Part shown: piece by piece, positions 44,455-53,037 of the stretch | Numbering within the stretch: the stretch's first letter is position 1 | Layout: the number at the start of each line of letters is the position of its first letter | Assembly (NCBI GenBank): GCA_016700415.1 | Contig: CP065018.1 | Location: forward strand, 2,176,001-2,240,000 | DNA length: 64,000 nucleotides | Source: Flavobacteriales bacterium | Lineage (GTDB): Bacteria > Bacteroidota > Bacteroidia > Flavobacteriales_F > PHOS-HE28 | Direction: 5' to 3' | Notes under the pieces: model-generated | What the model saw: the letters and a program-made list of their open reading frames with translations, nothing else | Told to the model about the DNA's origin: nothing | Database searches by the model: none | Position numbers and translations under genes: made by a program

Positions 44455-45174
44455 CTATACCACAGGTCTGTCGCGCTTGGAAGCCCACTGGTCCAGCCAC
44501 TTCGACCATTGCTCCGGCGTGCGGGCATCGCGGACAAGGAACGACCCGCTGGCCGTGCGGCGCAGCCCCACGAGATGGGCACCGCAGCCCAAGGCCTCAC
44601 CGATGTCATGCGCTAGTGACCGGACATAGGTCCCCTTGCTGCAATGCACCTCGATGGTGACGTCGCTGCCCTGGATCCCGAGCAGCTCCAACCGATGGAT
44701 GGTAAGCGCAACGGGCGGCAGTTCCACCTCTTCCCCCGCACGGGCCAAGCGGTAGGCGCGTTCCCCTTGGTAGCGTTTGGCGGAGAAATCCGGCGGTCGC
44801 TGCTTGATCTCACCGGTGAAAAGGGGGAAGACGTCTCGAATGGCGGCCTCGTCGATGTGCTTCCACGGCCGCTCCACTTCCACGTCGGTCTCCGCGTCGT
44901 AGCTCAACGTGCTCTGGCCCAAACGCAAAGTGGCCGTGTACGTCTTGTCCTCATCGGCCAAGGCTTGCAACTGCTTGGTGTGGGTGCCCGTTCCGATGAT
45001 CAGCAGGCCGCTGGCCAAGGGGTCCAAGGTGCCGCCGTGGCCCACTTTCACGCGGTGGCCGCACACGACAAGCAATCCGACACGGATCTTGGCCACCACA
45101 TTGAAGCTGGTCCACGTGATGGGCTTGTCCACCAAAAGGACCGCCCCCATTTCCGGGTCCAGCTCCGCGGTCAT
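44455..45174 (-). CDS. truB: tRNA pseudouridine(55) synthase
   Basis: Makes pseudouridine 55 in the T-loop of tRNAs. 239 residues with VDKPITWTSFNVV, the catalytic Asp in HGGTLDPLASGLL, the KTYTATLRLGQST strand and CSKGTYVRSLAHDIGEALG. The ATG at 45174 overlaps the uppP stop as ATGA, implying translational coupling; the longer upstream frame is a shadow of uppP. Confidence 0.95.
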   Translation of the reverse strand: MTAELDPEMGAVLLVDKPITWTSFNVVAKIRVGLLVVCGHRVKVGHGGTLDPLASGLLIIGTGTHTKQLQALADEDKTYTATLRLGQSTLSYDAETDVEVERPWKHIDEAAIRDVFPLFTGEIKQRPPDFSAKRYQGERAYRLARAGEEVELPPVALTIHRLELLGIQGSDVTIEVHCSKGTYVRSLAHDIGEALGCGAHLVGLRRTASGSFLVRDARTPEQWSKWLDQWASKRDRPVV

Positions 45175-45959
45175 GTCATGCTCAGGTCCACGCCGGAAAG
45201 AATGAGCACGAGCAATACCAGGCCGATGATGATGCGGTACCAGCCGAAAGCCCGGAAGCCATGGCGCGTGAGGAAGTCGACAAAGCTGCGGATAGCCAGC
45301 AGTGCTACTACAAAGGCCACTGCATTGCCCAGCAGGAGCAGACCGATGTGGTCGCCGCTGAAGATCGTCGGGTCCGCTTTCCAACCCTGGAGCATCTTGT
45401 AGCCGGAAGCAGCGGCCATGGTGGGCACGGCCAGGAAGAAGGAGAACTCGGCGGCGTGCTTCCGCGTGAGGCCCAAGCCCATCCCACCGATGATCGTGGC
45501 GGCCGAGCGGGACACTCCTGGCACCATGGCGAGGCATTGGAAGATACCGATCCCGAATGCACGGGGATAAGAGATGGATTCCACGCCTTTTGGCTTGAAC
45601 CAATTGTCGACGAAGAGCAGCACGATACCGCCCAGCAACAGCGCCACGGCCACTACCGTAACATTCTCCAGCAAGAGGTCGATCGCGTCACCCAGCAACA
45701 GCCCGAAGATGGCGGCAGGGATAAAAGCCACCAGCAACTTCCAATAGAAATCGAACGACCGGAAAAAGCGCTTCCAATACAGTGCTACTACGGAGAGGAT
45801 GGCACCGAACTGAATGTTCACCATGTAAGCCTTGGTGAACTCGGTGGGCTCCAAGCCCAGAAGCGCCTGAACGATCACCATGTGGCCCGTGCTGGACACC
45901 GGCAAAAACTCGGTGAGCCCCTCAACTACGGCAATAACAATAGCTTGAAAAACGGTCAT
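45171..45959 (-). CDS. uppP: Undecaprenyl-diphosphatase
   Basis: Recycles the lipid carrier for peptidoglycan and other surface polymers and is linked to bacitracin resistance. 262 residues, seven or eight membrane helices. GLTEFLPVSSTGHMVI near the N-terminus and PGVSRSAATIIGGMGLGLTRK in the second half are the two active-site motifs of the BacA/UppP family. Part of ftsX-DUF3098-uppP-truB. Confidence 0.96.
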   Translation of the reverse strand: MTVFQAIVIAVVEGLTEFLPVSSTGHMVIVQALLGLEPTEFTKAYMVNIQFGAILSVVALYWKRFFRSFDFYWKLLVAFIPAAIFGLLLGDAIDLLLENVTVVAVALLLGGIVLLFVDNWFKPKGVESISYPRAFGIGIFQCLAMVPGVSRSAATIIGGMGLGLTRKHAAEFSFFLAVPTMAAASGYKMLQGWKADPTIFSGDHIGLLLLGNAVAFVVALLAIRSFVDFLTRHGFRAFGWYRIIIGLVLLVLILSGVDLSMT

Positions 45960-46005
45960 ACTGCCCAGCCCTCTCCCTTCATGCGCTTCAACCCGATGGG
46001 AGGGA

Positions 46006-46251
46006 TCACTCCGTTTCCTGCGGTTTGCGCATGATCGCGTAGATCACGAAGATGTATCCGATAAGGCACACGATCGGAGCCACGGTGATGCGCCGCGCAC
46101 TGAAGATCTCCTTTGCGTCGAAGACCTCGGGGTCCCCGGTACCACCGCCGCTCATCAGGATAAAACCGAGGATCACGATCCCGATGCCGATCAGCAGGAG
46201 CTTATAGTTCATGCCATCAAAGGCCAAGGCTTCATCGGTGTTCGCTGCCAT
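46006..46251 (-). CDS. DUF3098 membrane protein
   Basis: 81 residues with two hydrophobic helices (YKLLLIGIGIVILGFILMSGG and ITVAPIVCLIGYIFVIYAIM) and a short loop containing DPEVFDAKEIFSARRI. This architecture and its place between ftsX and uppP are characteristic of DUF3098 in Bacteroidota. Function unknown; the conserved linkage hints at a division or envelope role. Starts 2 bases after the ftsX stop. Confidence 0.88.
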   Translation of the reverse strand: MAANTDEALAFDGMNYKLLLIGIGIVILGFILMSGGGTGDPEVFDAKEIFSARRITVAPIVCLIGYIFVIYAIMRKPQETE

Positions 46252-46253
46252 GT

Positions 46254-47129
46254 TCAGGTCCAGTTGAGTTCGTCGGTGTTCATGCGAAGGTAACGCCTCA
46301 CGGCAAGCGCCGTGGAAAGCAGGGAGATCAGCAGGCCCAGTGCGACGATGCTACCAAGCAGGATCGCCAAGGGCATGGGCTGCACCAGCGTACGCAGGTC
46401 CGGCTGCCAGCGCACCAGCGTTTGGATGCTGCCCACGAGCAGGCCTACGGCCAGGATGGAGGCCACGATACCTTGCCACAAGCTGTTCCCCAGGAAGGGC
46501 TTCTTGATGAACCAGCTCGTCGCACCAACCAAGTGCATGGTGCGGATGAGGAAGCGCTTGCTATAGATCGCCAAGCGGATGGTATTGTTGATCAACGCGA
46601 CGGCGATCACCAGCAAAAGCGCGCTGAAGCCGAGCAGGATCCAACGCAGCTTGCCCATGTTGGCATCGATGTTCTCCACCACCACCGGGTTGTACTTCAC
46701 CTCGTGGACGTTGGCGTCCTGCCGCAGGTGATCGGCCACCCACTTCAGGCTGTCCGGCCCGGCGTAGGCCTCCTTCATGCGCAGCTCGATCGAGGGCAGC
46801 AAAGGGTTCGCGCCCAGCACGCCGAGAAAATCCTCGCCCATGTCCTGCTTCAGCTGTTCCGCGGCCTCATCGGCCGTGACGTAGCGTGTCTCCAGCGCGA
46901 AGGGCTCCGCGTCCAATTGCTTGCGGAACTTCATCACGTCCACCTCCTTCAGGTCGCGCTTCAGGTAGATGTCCACCTTCACGTTCTCCTTGAAATGACG
47001 CTCCAGTTCCCGGGCGTTCAGCAGCATGAAACCCAACAGGCCCAGCATGAACAGCACCAAGGTGATGCCGATGATGGTGCCCACGTTGCTGCTGCGTGTG
47101 CGTGACTTGATGAAGCGCTGCTCGCTCAT
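46254..47129 (-). CDS. ftsX: Cell division protein FtsX
   Basis: The permease-like partner of FtsE that controls septal peptidoglycan hydrolases. 291 residues: an N-terminal helix (VGTIIGITLVLFMLGLLGFM), a periplasmic domain (~45-155) and three C-terminal helices in an FtsX/MacB-type fold (LLGFSALLLVIAVALINNTIRL, then RTMHLVGATSWFIKKPFLGN). ftsE is not adjacent. First gene of the ftsX-DUF3098-uppP-truB unit, divergent from leuS. Confidence 0.93.
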   Translation of the reverse strand: MSEQRFIKSRTRSSNVGTIIGITLVLFMLGLLGFMLLNARELERHFKENVKVDIYLKRDLKEVDVMKFRKQLDAEPFALETRYVTADEAAEQLKQDMGEDFLGVLGANPLLPSIELRMKEAYAGPDSLKWVADHLRQDANVHEVKYNPVVVENIDANMGKLRWILLGFSALLLVIAVALINNTIRLAIYSKRFLIRTMHLVGATSWFIKKPFLGNSLWQGIVASILAVGLLVGSIQTLVRWQPDLRTLVQPMPLAILLGSIVALGLLISLLSTALAVRRYLRMNTDELNWT

Positions 47130-47164
47130 GGATCCTGTCGGGCTTGCAAAGGCCCGTCGGGCGG

Positions 47165-47172
47165 CGAAGTTA
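47165..47172 (-). promoter_or_regulatory. Candidate promoter -7 box of ftsX (TAACTTCG)
   Basis: A one-mismatch TAnnTTTG box on the minus strand, 35 bases before the ftsX ATG in the 160-base divergent ftsX-leuS gap. Confidence 0.35.
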
Positions 47173-47261
47173 TCCGAGCGAGTGCATCATCAACCCCGTC
47201 TTTAAGCAGTTTTCCGAAGTACGGATCGTGCATGGTCCTTCACCACCCGAAGCCAACGGGC

Positions 47262-47269
47262 TAAATTCG
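47262..47269 (+). promoter_or_regulatory. Candidate promoter -7 box of leuS (TAAATTCG)
   Basis: A one-mismatch TAnnTTTG box 20 bases before the leuS ATG. Confidence 0.35.
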
Positions 47270-47289
47270 CCCACCATTGAAGGGGAAAC

Positions 47290-50200
47290 ATGGCATACGA
47301 CCACAAGGGCATCGAGGAGAAGTGGCGGGAAGAGTGGCGCAAGCGCGGCACTTATCGCGTGGAGAATGACACCACGAAGCCGAAGTACTACGTGCTGGAC
47401 ATGTTCCCCTACCCCAGCGGCGCCGGCCTGCACGTGGGGCATCCGCTCGGCTATATTGCCAGCGACATCGTGGCCCGCTTCAAGCGGCACAGCGGTTTCA
47501 ACGTGCTCCACCCGATGGGCTACGACAGCTTCGGTCTGCCCGCGGAGCAGTACGCCATCCAGACCGGCCAGCACCCGGCAAAAACCACGGAAGAGAACGC
47601 CGCGCGCTACCGCGAACAATTGGACCGCATCGGCTTCAGCTTCGATTGGAACCGCGAGGTGCGCACTAGCAACCCGGACTACTACAAGTGGACGCAGTGG
47701 ATCTTCCTCCAGCTCTTCGATAGCTGGTACGATCCGAAGGCCGACAAAGCACGGCCCATTTCCGAACTGATCGCCCGTTTCGAAGCTACCGGCTGCCAAG
47801 GCCAGGATGCGGAGGTCCTTACCGGCGACATCGAAGAGGCCATCGGACCCTTCACCGCCGCGGAATGGAAGAGCTTCAGCGAGCGCACCCAGCAGATGGT
47901 GCTGCAACACTTCCGCTTGGCCTACCTCAGTGATGCATGGGTGAACTGGTGTCCCGCATTAGGCACGGTGCTCGCGAACGACGAGGTGAAGGACGGCGTG
48001 AGCGAACGCGGAGGCCATCCCGTGGAACGTAAGCGCATGCCGCAATGGAGCATGCGCATCACCGCCTACGCACAACGACTGCTGGACGGTTTGGACGAAC
48101 TGGATTGGACAACGTCCATGAAGGAGGCCCAGCGGAATTGGATCGGGAGGAGTGAAGGGGCGAGTGTGAAATTCACCCTCACCCCTAGCCCCTCTCCCAG
48201 GGAGAGGGGGACGCGCTCCGAAGGAGCTTCAGCGCGAGCTGGCTACCTCACCGCTGACCCTGCGATCGCTAGCCGATTGATGGAGTTCTCCAAGGAGATG
48301 CGGAAGAATCCTACGGAAGCGGAGGACAAACTGTGGCAGGTGATCCGAGGGGCAGGGGTCGGGGCGAAGATCCGCAGGCAGCACATCATCGATCGCTTTA
48401 TCGTGGATTTCGTCTCCTTGCCCAAGCGCTTAGTGATCGAGGTTGACGGCGATATCCACGATCTCCAAAAAGAAGAGGATGCCGCTCGCACCCAGCGATT
48501 GAAAGAACTGGGATTTGAAGTCATCCGCTTCACCAATGATGAGGTCTTACGCGATGCTCACCGAGTGAAGGAGACGATCAAAGAGGTGTTAAATAAGCGC
48601 ATCAATGTTGCCGAGGAAGAAAAGCTCGCGGAACGCTCGGAGGTCGAGAACGACTCCCCTCTCCCTCGGAGAGGGGCCGGGGGTGAGGGATATTTCTCCC
48701 TCGGAGAGGGCCACAATGAGGCCATCGAAGTATTCACAACCCGCCCAGACACTCTATTCGGTGTCTCATTCCTAACCCTAGCACCAGAGCACGAACTCGT
48801 GCAATTGGTCACCACCGATGCCCAGCGCGCCGAAGTAGAAGCCTACGTAAAGACCTCCACCAACCGCAGCGAGCGCGAGCGTCAAGCCGAAGTGGACAAG
48901 GTCTCCGGCGTTTTCACCGGCTCTTTCGCCAAGCATCCCTTCACGGGCAAGGACATCCCCATCTGGGTGGGTGATTACGTGCTGGCGGGCTATGGAACCG
49001 GCGCGGTGATGGCCGTGCCCGGCGGCGACCAGCGCGATTGGCGTTTCGCGAAGCATTTCAACCTGCCCATCATCGCCGTTACCGAAGGAGCTGATATTGA
49101 AAAAGGGGCCGACGAGCGCAAGGACGCCGTGATCTGCAACGAGGGCTTTCTGAAAGGCATGCAGGTGCCCGATGCCATCCGCCGCGCCACGGAAGAACTG
49201 GAGAAGCTGGGTGCCGGCGAAGGCCGCATCAACTACCGGCTGCGCGATGCCGCCTTCGGCCGCCAGCGCTACTGGGGCGAGCCGATCCCGATCTACTACA
49301 AAGACGACATTCCTTATCCGTTGCCGGAAAGCGCATTGCCGTTGGAGCTACCGGTGATCGACAAATTCCAACCCACCGAAACGGGAGAGCCACCTCTGGC
49401 CCGGGCATCGAAGTGGAAGTGGGACGAGGCAAATCAGCGAATTAGCGAATCAGGAATTGACTTTCCTCTGGAAACAACGACCATGCCCGGCTGGGCCGGC
49501 AGCAGCTGGTACTTCCTGCGCTACATGGACCCGACGAACGAGGACCGCTTCGCCTCGCCGGAGGCCATCAACTACTGGCAGCAGATCGACCTCTACATGG
49601 GCGGCAGCGAACACGCCACCGGCCACCTGCTCTACTTCCGCTTCTGGACCAAATTTTTGTTCGATCGCGGCCTGATCCCCTTTGATGAACCGGCGAAGAA
49701 GCTGGTGAACCAGGGGATGATACAGGGGGTATCGGCTGTGTTGACCTTTGTTAGTAATGTCAAGGTATCTCAGGATTATGAGGACTTTGAGGGGGGAGTG
49801 ATTGACCCGGTGACGACCCCATTGGTCTATGTGAGCAATTCTGTTGTTGCAATGGGTGAAGAATATTTGAAGGAGCAACTTTTGCTCAAGTACCAGAACT
49901 ACTGGCCATCATTGAAAACCGATAGTGCACACACCCAGATTGAATTCCAACTCAGTGGATCAAACATAGATGTGAAGTACATTCTAAGTGACGATACTGT
50001 TGTCCTCGATTTATTCAAAGAGGATAAAATGAAGTCGTTCAGCAGTGTGAAAAGAGAGATTGACTTCGTCCTTGATGGGAGCAATCGATTGGTTGCGCGA
50101 AGAGAGGTTGAAAAGATGTCCAAGTCCAAGTTGAACGTATTCAATCCCGACGACATCATCGAGAAATACGGCGCCGACACCCTCCGCCTCTATGAAATGT

Positions 50201-50793
50201 TCCTCGGCCCGCTGGAGCAGAGCAAACCTTGGGATACGCACGGCATCGAAGGCACCAGCCGCTTCCTGAAGAAATTCTGGAACCTCTTCTTCGAGAGCGA
50301 TGTGCTCAGCGTAAGTGAGGAAGCGCCCACCGATGCAGAGCAGAAAGTGCTACACGCCACCCTGAAGAAGGTGACGGAGGACATCGGGAAAATGAGCTTT
50401 AACACCAGCGTGGCGCAGTTCATGATCGCAGCGAACGAGTTGGGCGCGCTGAAATGCCACAAGCGGGACATTCTTGAGCCGCTCACCATCGCGCTTGCAC
50501 CCTTCGCGCCGCACATCGCCGAGGAATTGTGGAGCCTTTTGGGGCATTCCGACAGCATCACCACGGCCAAATGGCCACAGTGGCATGCCCGCTTCTTGGA
50601 GGAAAGCAACTTCAGCTATCCCATCAGCTTCAACGGCAAAACCCGCTTGCAGCTGGAATTCCCCGTTACGCTTTCCAAAGAGGATGTGGAGGCTGCCGTG
50701 CTGGCGAACCCTGAAGTGCAGCAGCGACTGGAAGGTAAAGCCCCAAAAAAGGTGATCGTGGTACACAAGCGTATCGTGAACATCGTGGTGTGA
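47290..50793 (+). CDS. leuS: Leucyl-tRNA synthetase carrying an in-frame DUF559 nuclease insertion
   Basis: Charges tRNA-Leu. 1167 residues, well above the roughly 920-980 usual in Bacteroidota. HIGH-type motif GLHVGHPLGY (~50), NWIGRSEG at the start of the CP1 editing domain, TTRPDTLFGV, and KMSKS before the anticodon-binding domain are all intact. Residues ~295-477 are foreign: a palindrome-encoded TPSPSPRERG peptide, a DUF559 nuclease domain (~331-437), and a second palindrome-encoded PLPRRGAGGEG peptide, all in frame with no stop. A further region (~815-940) before KMSKS is unusually AT-rich. The protein must tolerate or benefit from the insert, since leuS is essential unless a second copy exists elsewhere. 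Confidence 0.93.
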   Translation: MAYDHKGIEEKWREEWRKRGTYRVENDTTKPKYYVLDMFPYPSGAGLHVGHPLGYIASDIVARFKRHSGFNVLHPMGYDSFGLPAEQYAIQTGQHPAKTTEENAARYREQLDRIGFSFDWNREVRTSNPDYYKWTQWIFLQLFDSWYDPKADKARPISELIARFEATGCQGQDAEVLTGDIEEAIGPFTAAEWKSFSERTQQMVLQHFRLAYLSDAWVNWCPALGTVLANDEVKDGVSERGGHPVERKRMPQWSMRITAYAQRLLDGLDELDWTTSMKEAQRNWIGRSEGASVKFTLTPSPSPRERGTRSEGASARAGYLTADPAIASRLMEFSKEMRKNPTEAEDKLWQVIRGAGVGAKIRRQHIIDRFIVDFVSLPKRLVIEVDGDIHDLQKEEDAARTQRLKELGFEVIRFTNDEVLRDAHRVKETIKEVLNKRINVAEEEKLAERSEVENDSPLPRRGAGGEGYFSLGEGHNEAIEVFTTRPDTLFGVSFLTLAPEHELVQLVTTDAQRAEVEAYVKTSTNRSERERQAEVDKVSGVFTGSFAKHPFTGKDIPIWVGDYVLAGYGTGAVMAVPGGDQRDWRFAKHFNLPIIAVTEGADIEKGADERKDAVICNEGFLKGMQVPDAIRRATEELEKLGAGEGRINYRLRDAAFGRQRYWGEPIPIYYKDDIPYPLPESALPLELPVIDKFQPTETGEPPLARASKWKWDEANQRISESGIDFPLETTTMPGWAGSSWYFLRYMDPTNEDRFASPEAINYWQQIDLYMGGSEHATGHLLYFRFWTKFLFDRGLIPFDEPAKKLVNQGMIQGVSAVLTFVSNVKVSQDYEDFEGGVIDPVTTPLVYVSNSVVAMGEEYLKEQLLLKYQNYWPSLKTDSAHTQIEFQLSGSNIDVKYILSDDTVVLDLFKEDKMKSFSSVKREIDFVLDGSNRLVARREVEKMSKSKLNVFNPDDIIEKYGADTLRLYEMFLGPLEQSKPWDTHGIEGTSRFLKKFWNLFFESDVLSVSEEAPTDAEQKVLHATLKKVTEDIGKMSFNTSVAQFMIAANELGALKCHKRDILEPLTIALAPFAPHIAEELWSLLGHSDSITTAKWPQWHARFLEESNFSYPISFNGKTRLQLEFPVTLSKEDVEAAVLANPEVQQRLEGKAPKKVIVVHKRIVNIVV
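48176..48209 (+). repeat. Left palindrome of the leuS insertion
   Basis: CCCTCACCCC, a 3-base spacer, then a 10-base arm CCCCTCTCCC (48189-48198), one A, and the perfect complement GGGAGAGGGG (48200-48209). The same design, with G in place of the central A, occurs in ispG. Confidence 0.9.
48656..48689 (-). repeat. Right palindrome of the leuS insertion (inverted copy)
   Basis: Arms CCCCTCTCC (48656-48664) and GGAGAGGGG (48668-48676) followed by the GGGGTGAGGG tail. Its complement matches the left end over about 22 bases with three mismatches, so the insertion has terminal inverted repeats. Confidence 0.88.
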
Positions 50794-50852
50794 TGCGCCC
50801 GTTCCGTGCAGCCCCCTCTTCGGCTTGGTACGCCAATTGCAGAGGGACCGGT

Positions 50853-51671
50853 ATGGCACAACGATCCCTCTTCGCCACTGCGGCGGCCTGCCTGCTTTCC
50901 TTCGGCTTTGCACAAAGCGGAGGCGCACCGGCCCCTACGGATGCGGATGCGGTGTACCCGCTCCGTACGCTCGACCAGCACGTCTTCCGTGCGGGTGAGA
51001 AGCTCAGCTATGTGCTGCACTACGGTTGGCTCAACGCAGGAATAGCCACCTTGGAACTGAAGGAGGCCGATCGCAAGATCGACGGCCGCGAGGTGTTGCA
51101 TGCGGTAGGCGTGGGCCAGAGCACCGGCGCGTTCAAGACCTTCTACAAAGTGGACGATCACTACGAGACCTATTTCGACAAGAAGGGCGTGTTCCCATGG
51201 GTCTTCGTCCGCCGTGTGGACGAAGGCGGGTACACCTTCAGCCAGGACTACCTCTTCCTGCAGCACCGCCGCACGGTGACGACGCAGGAGAAGAAGACCT
51301 TCGACGTGCCCGCCCATGTGCAGGACATGCTCAGCGCCTTCTACTTCGCCCGGACTTTGGACTATTCCAATGCCAAAAAGGGGCAGGAATTCACCATTCC
51401 CTGTTTCATGGACAACGAGGAATGGAACCTGCGCATGCGCTTTGTGGGCAAAGAGACCATCAAGCTCCGCAATGGCAAATACCGCTGTTTGAAGTTCCAG
51501 CCCGTAGTGCAGGAAGGGCGGATCTTCAAGACGAACGAGGACCTGAACGTGTGGATCACCGATGACGCGAACCACATTCCCGTGCTGGCGCAGGCCAAGG
51601 TGCTGGTAGGCTCCATCAAGATGGAACTCTCCAGCTATGAGGGATTGACCAATCCGATCGCCAAGGAGTAG
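50853..51671 (+). CDS. DUF3108 domain-containing protein
   Basis: 272 residues. A signal peptide (SLFATAAACLLSFGFAQ) precedes a DUF3108 beta-rich domain: FRAGEKLSYVLHYGWLNAG, FKTFYKVDDHYETYFDKKG, VQDMLSAFYFARTLDY and YRCLKFQPVVQEGRIFKTNE are characteristic. Probably a periplasmic or outer-membrane-associated protein; function unknown. The ATG at 50853 is chosen for the signal peptide. It follows leuS and precedes an M23 peptidase, a common neighbour set in Bacteroidota. Confidence 0.85.
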   Translation: MAQRSLFATAAACLLSFGFAQSGGAPAPTDADAVYPLRTLDQHVFRAGEKLSYVLHYGWLNAGIATLELKEADRKIDGREVLHAVGVGQSTGAFKTFYKVDDHYETYFDKKGVFPWVFVRRVDEGGYTFSQDYLFLQHRRTVTTQEKKTFDVPAHVQDMLSAFYFARTLDYSNAKKGQEFTIPCFMDNEEWNLRMRFVGKETIKLRNGKYRCLKFQPVVQEGRIFKTNEDLNVWITDDANHIPVLAQAKVLVGSIKMELSSYEGLTNPIAKE

Positions 51672-51753
51672 CGTGCCAGCACTGCGGTTCTCACGTCCGC
51701 GTTGTTGAAAATACGCGGCTGGCGGGCAACAATGTCCTGTTGGCCATCGTTTC

Positions 51754-53037
51754 TTGCGCCGAATGAGCAGGAAAACGGGCATGGCGATCAGTGGGCTGGT
51801 GCTCGCGGCGGCGGTGGGGACCTACCTCTTTGTCGGCGTGGACCTCACCCCGCACGAGGAGTATGTGGAGCTGCAAACGGTTGCGGCGGACACACTGCCA
51901 GCGCCGCCCAGCGCCTACGGCATCCCCTTGGCCGGCTTCCATGTGGAACGGGACCAAGTGAGGTCCGGATCCAGCTTCAGCCAGCTATTGGCACCGTTGG
52001 GGATCAGTGCTGCCACCATTGACAGCTTGGTACAAATGGCTGTGCCGGTGTTCGACGTCACGCGCATCCGCGCCGGGCACCCGGTGGCGTTCATCTTTTC
52101 CGATGATGCCACGTGCGGTCCGGCCTACTTCGTCTATGAGTCCGATCCCGTGGACCATGTGGTGTTCGACCTGCGCCGTCCGTATTCGGTACACATGGAG
52201 AAACGCCCGGTGCACACCGAGGAAAAAAGCCTGAGCGTGGCGGTGACCGGGGCGCTTTGGAACGACCTTGTGAATGCCGGGGCCTCGCCGGCACTGGCCG
52301 CCGAGCTCAGCGAGGTGTTCGCTTGGACCGTGGATTTCTACCGGATCCAGGAAGGTGACCGCTTCACCATGGTCTACCGCCAGAACACCGTGGACGGCAA
52401 GCCCTACGGCGGGCCAAAGCTGCTGTGCGTGCGGTACGAAGGCCTCGACACCAAGGAGGCGTTCCTGTTCGATAGTGCCGAGACCAAAGGTGGATATTAT
52501 GATGCCGAGGGCAAGAGCCTGCGCAAGGCCTTCCTGCAGGCGCCGTTGAAATACAGCCGGATATCCTCGGGCTTCAGCCTGCGGCGCTTCCATCCGGTGC
52601 AGAAACGCTTCAAGGCGCATTTGGGCACGGATTACGCAGCACCCTACGGAACGCCCATCCAGGCGGTGGGCGATGGCGTAGTGGAAAGGGCCGGTTACAG
52701 CGGCGGCAACGGCAAGTACGTGAAGATCCGCCACAACAGCGTGTATGAGACACAATACCTGCATATGCGCAAGACCTTGGTGAAGACGGGCCAGGTGGTG
52801 AAGCAGGGGCAGGTGATCGGAGAGGTGGGCAGCACCGGGCTGGCCACCGGGCCACATGTGTGCTACCGCTTCTGGAAGAACGGCAAACAAGTGGACCCAC
52901 GGAGGGAGGTGCTGCCCAGCGCGGACCCCTTGGCCGCAGCGGACTTCCCCGCTTTCGACCGCGTACGGGAAGAACTGCTCGCACGCATGGACGAGGCGGA
53001 GGACCAGGCCAAGCACCTCAGCGTGGCGACGTTCTAA
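51754..53037 (+). CDS. M23-family metallopeptidase (peptidoglycan hydrolase-like)
   Basis: 427 residues. A single N-terminal membrane anchor (MAISGLVLAAAVGTYLFVGV) is followed by a LysM/OapA-like region (~50-250) and an M23 domain with the H-x3-D zinc motif in KAHLGTDYAAPYGTPI and NGKYVKIRHN. The expected H-x-H in the last strand reads GPHVCYRFW, so one usual His is Cys. I recall the same form in other Bacteroidota members, so it may be a subfamily trait. Likely acts on cell-wall crosslinks or regulates other hydrolases. Its end overlaps the convergent next gene by 4 bases. Confidence 0.88.
   Translation: MRRMSRKTGMAISGLVLAAAVGTYLFVGVDLTPHEEYVELQTVAADTLPAPPSAYGIPLAGFHVERDQVRSGSSFSQLLAPLGISAATIDSLVQMAVPVFDVTRIRAGHPVAFIFSDDATCGPAYFVYESDPVDHVVFDLRRPYSVHMEKRPVHTEEKSLSVAVTGALWNDLVNAGASPALAAELSEVFAWTVDFYRIQEGDRFTMVYRQNTVDGKPYGGPKLLCVRYEGLDTKEAFLFDSAETKGGYYDAEGKSLRKAFLQAPLKYSRISSGFSLRRFHPVQKRFKAHLGTDYAAPYGTPIQAVGDGVVERAGYSGGNGKYVKIRHNSVYETQYLHMRKTLVKTGQVVKQGQVIGEVGSTGLATGPHVCYRFWKNGKQVDPRREVLPSADPLAAADFPAFDRVREELLARMDEAEDQAKHLSVATF

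Larger units (their letters stand above)
48174..48712 (+). mobile_element. DUF559 nuclease unit bounded by inverted palindromes, inserted in leuS
   Basis: The left end has CCCTCACCCC then CCCCTCTCCC followed by its perfect 10-base complement arm (48176-48209). The right end carries the same sequence inverted (48656-48689), with arms CCCCTCTCC and GGAGAGGGG, then a GGGGTGAGGG tail; a partial third hairpin follows at 48696-48710. Between them lies a complete DUF559 domain opening with ATG at 48280 (EFSKEMRKNPTEAEDKLW). It has the PD-(D/E)xK-like residues Asp373 (FIVDF) and Glu384-x-Asp386 (VIEVDG), then RLKELGFEVIRFTNDEVLRD. DUF559 is related to the Vsr mismatch endonuclease. The residues that would be catalytic are present, so activity is possible. 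No intein splice residues are seen. Confidence 0.8.

Noticed and set aside
44455..45603. N-terminally extended TruB (382 codons)
   Set aside because: The extension overlaps uppP in another frame and has no TruB similarity; the ATGA-coupled ATG at 45174 gives the normal length.
48174..48712. Intein in leuS
   Set aside because: No Cys/Ser at the N-terminal junction, no block motifs, and the C-terminal HN is followed by Glu. The ends are nucleic-acid palindromes instead.
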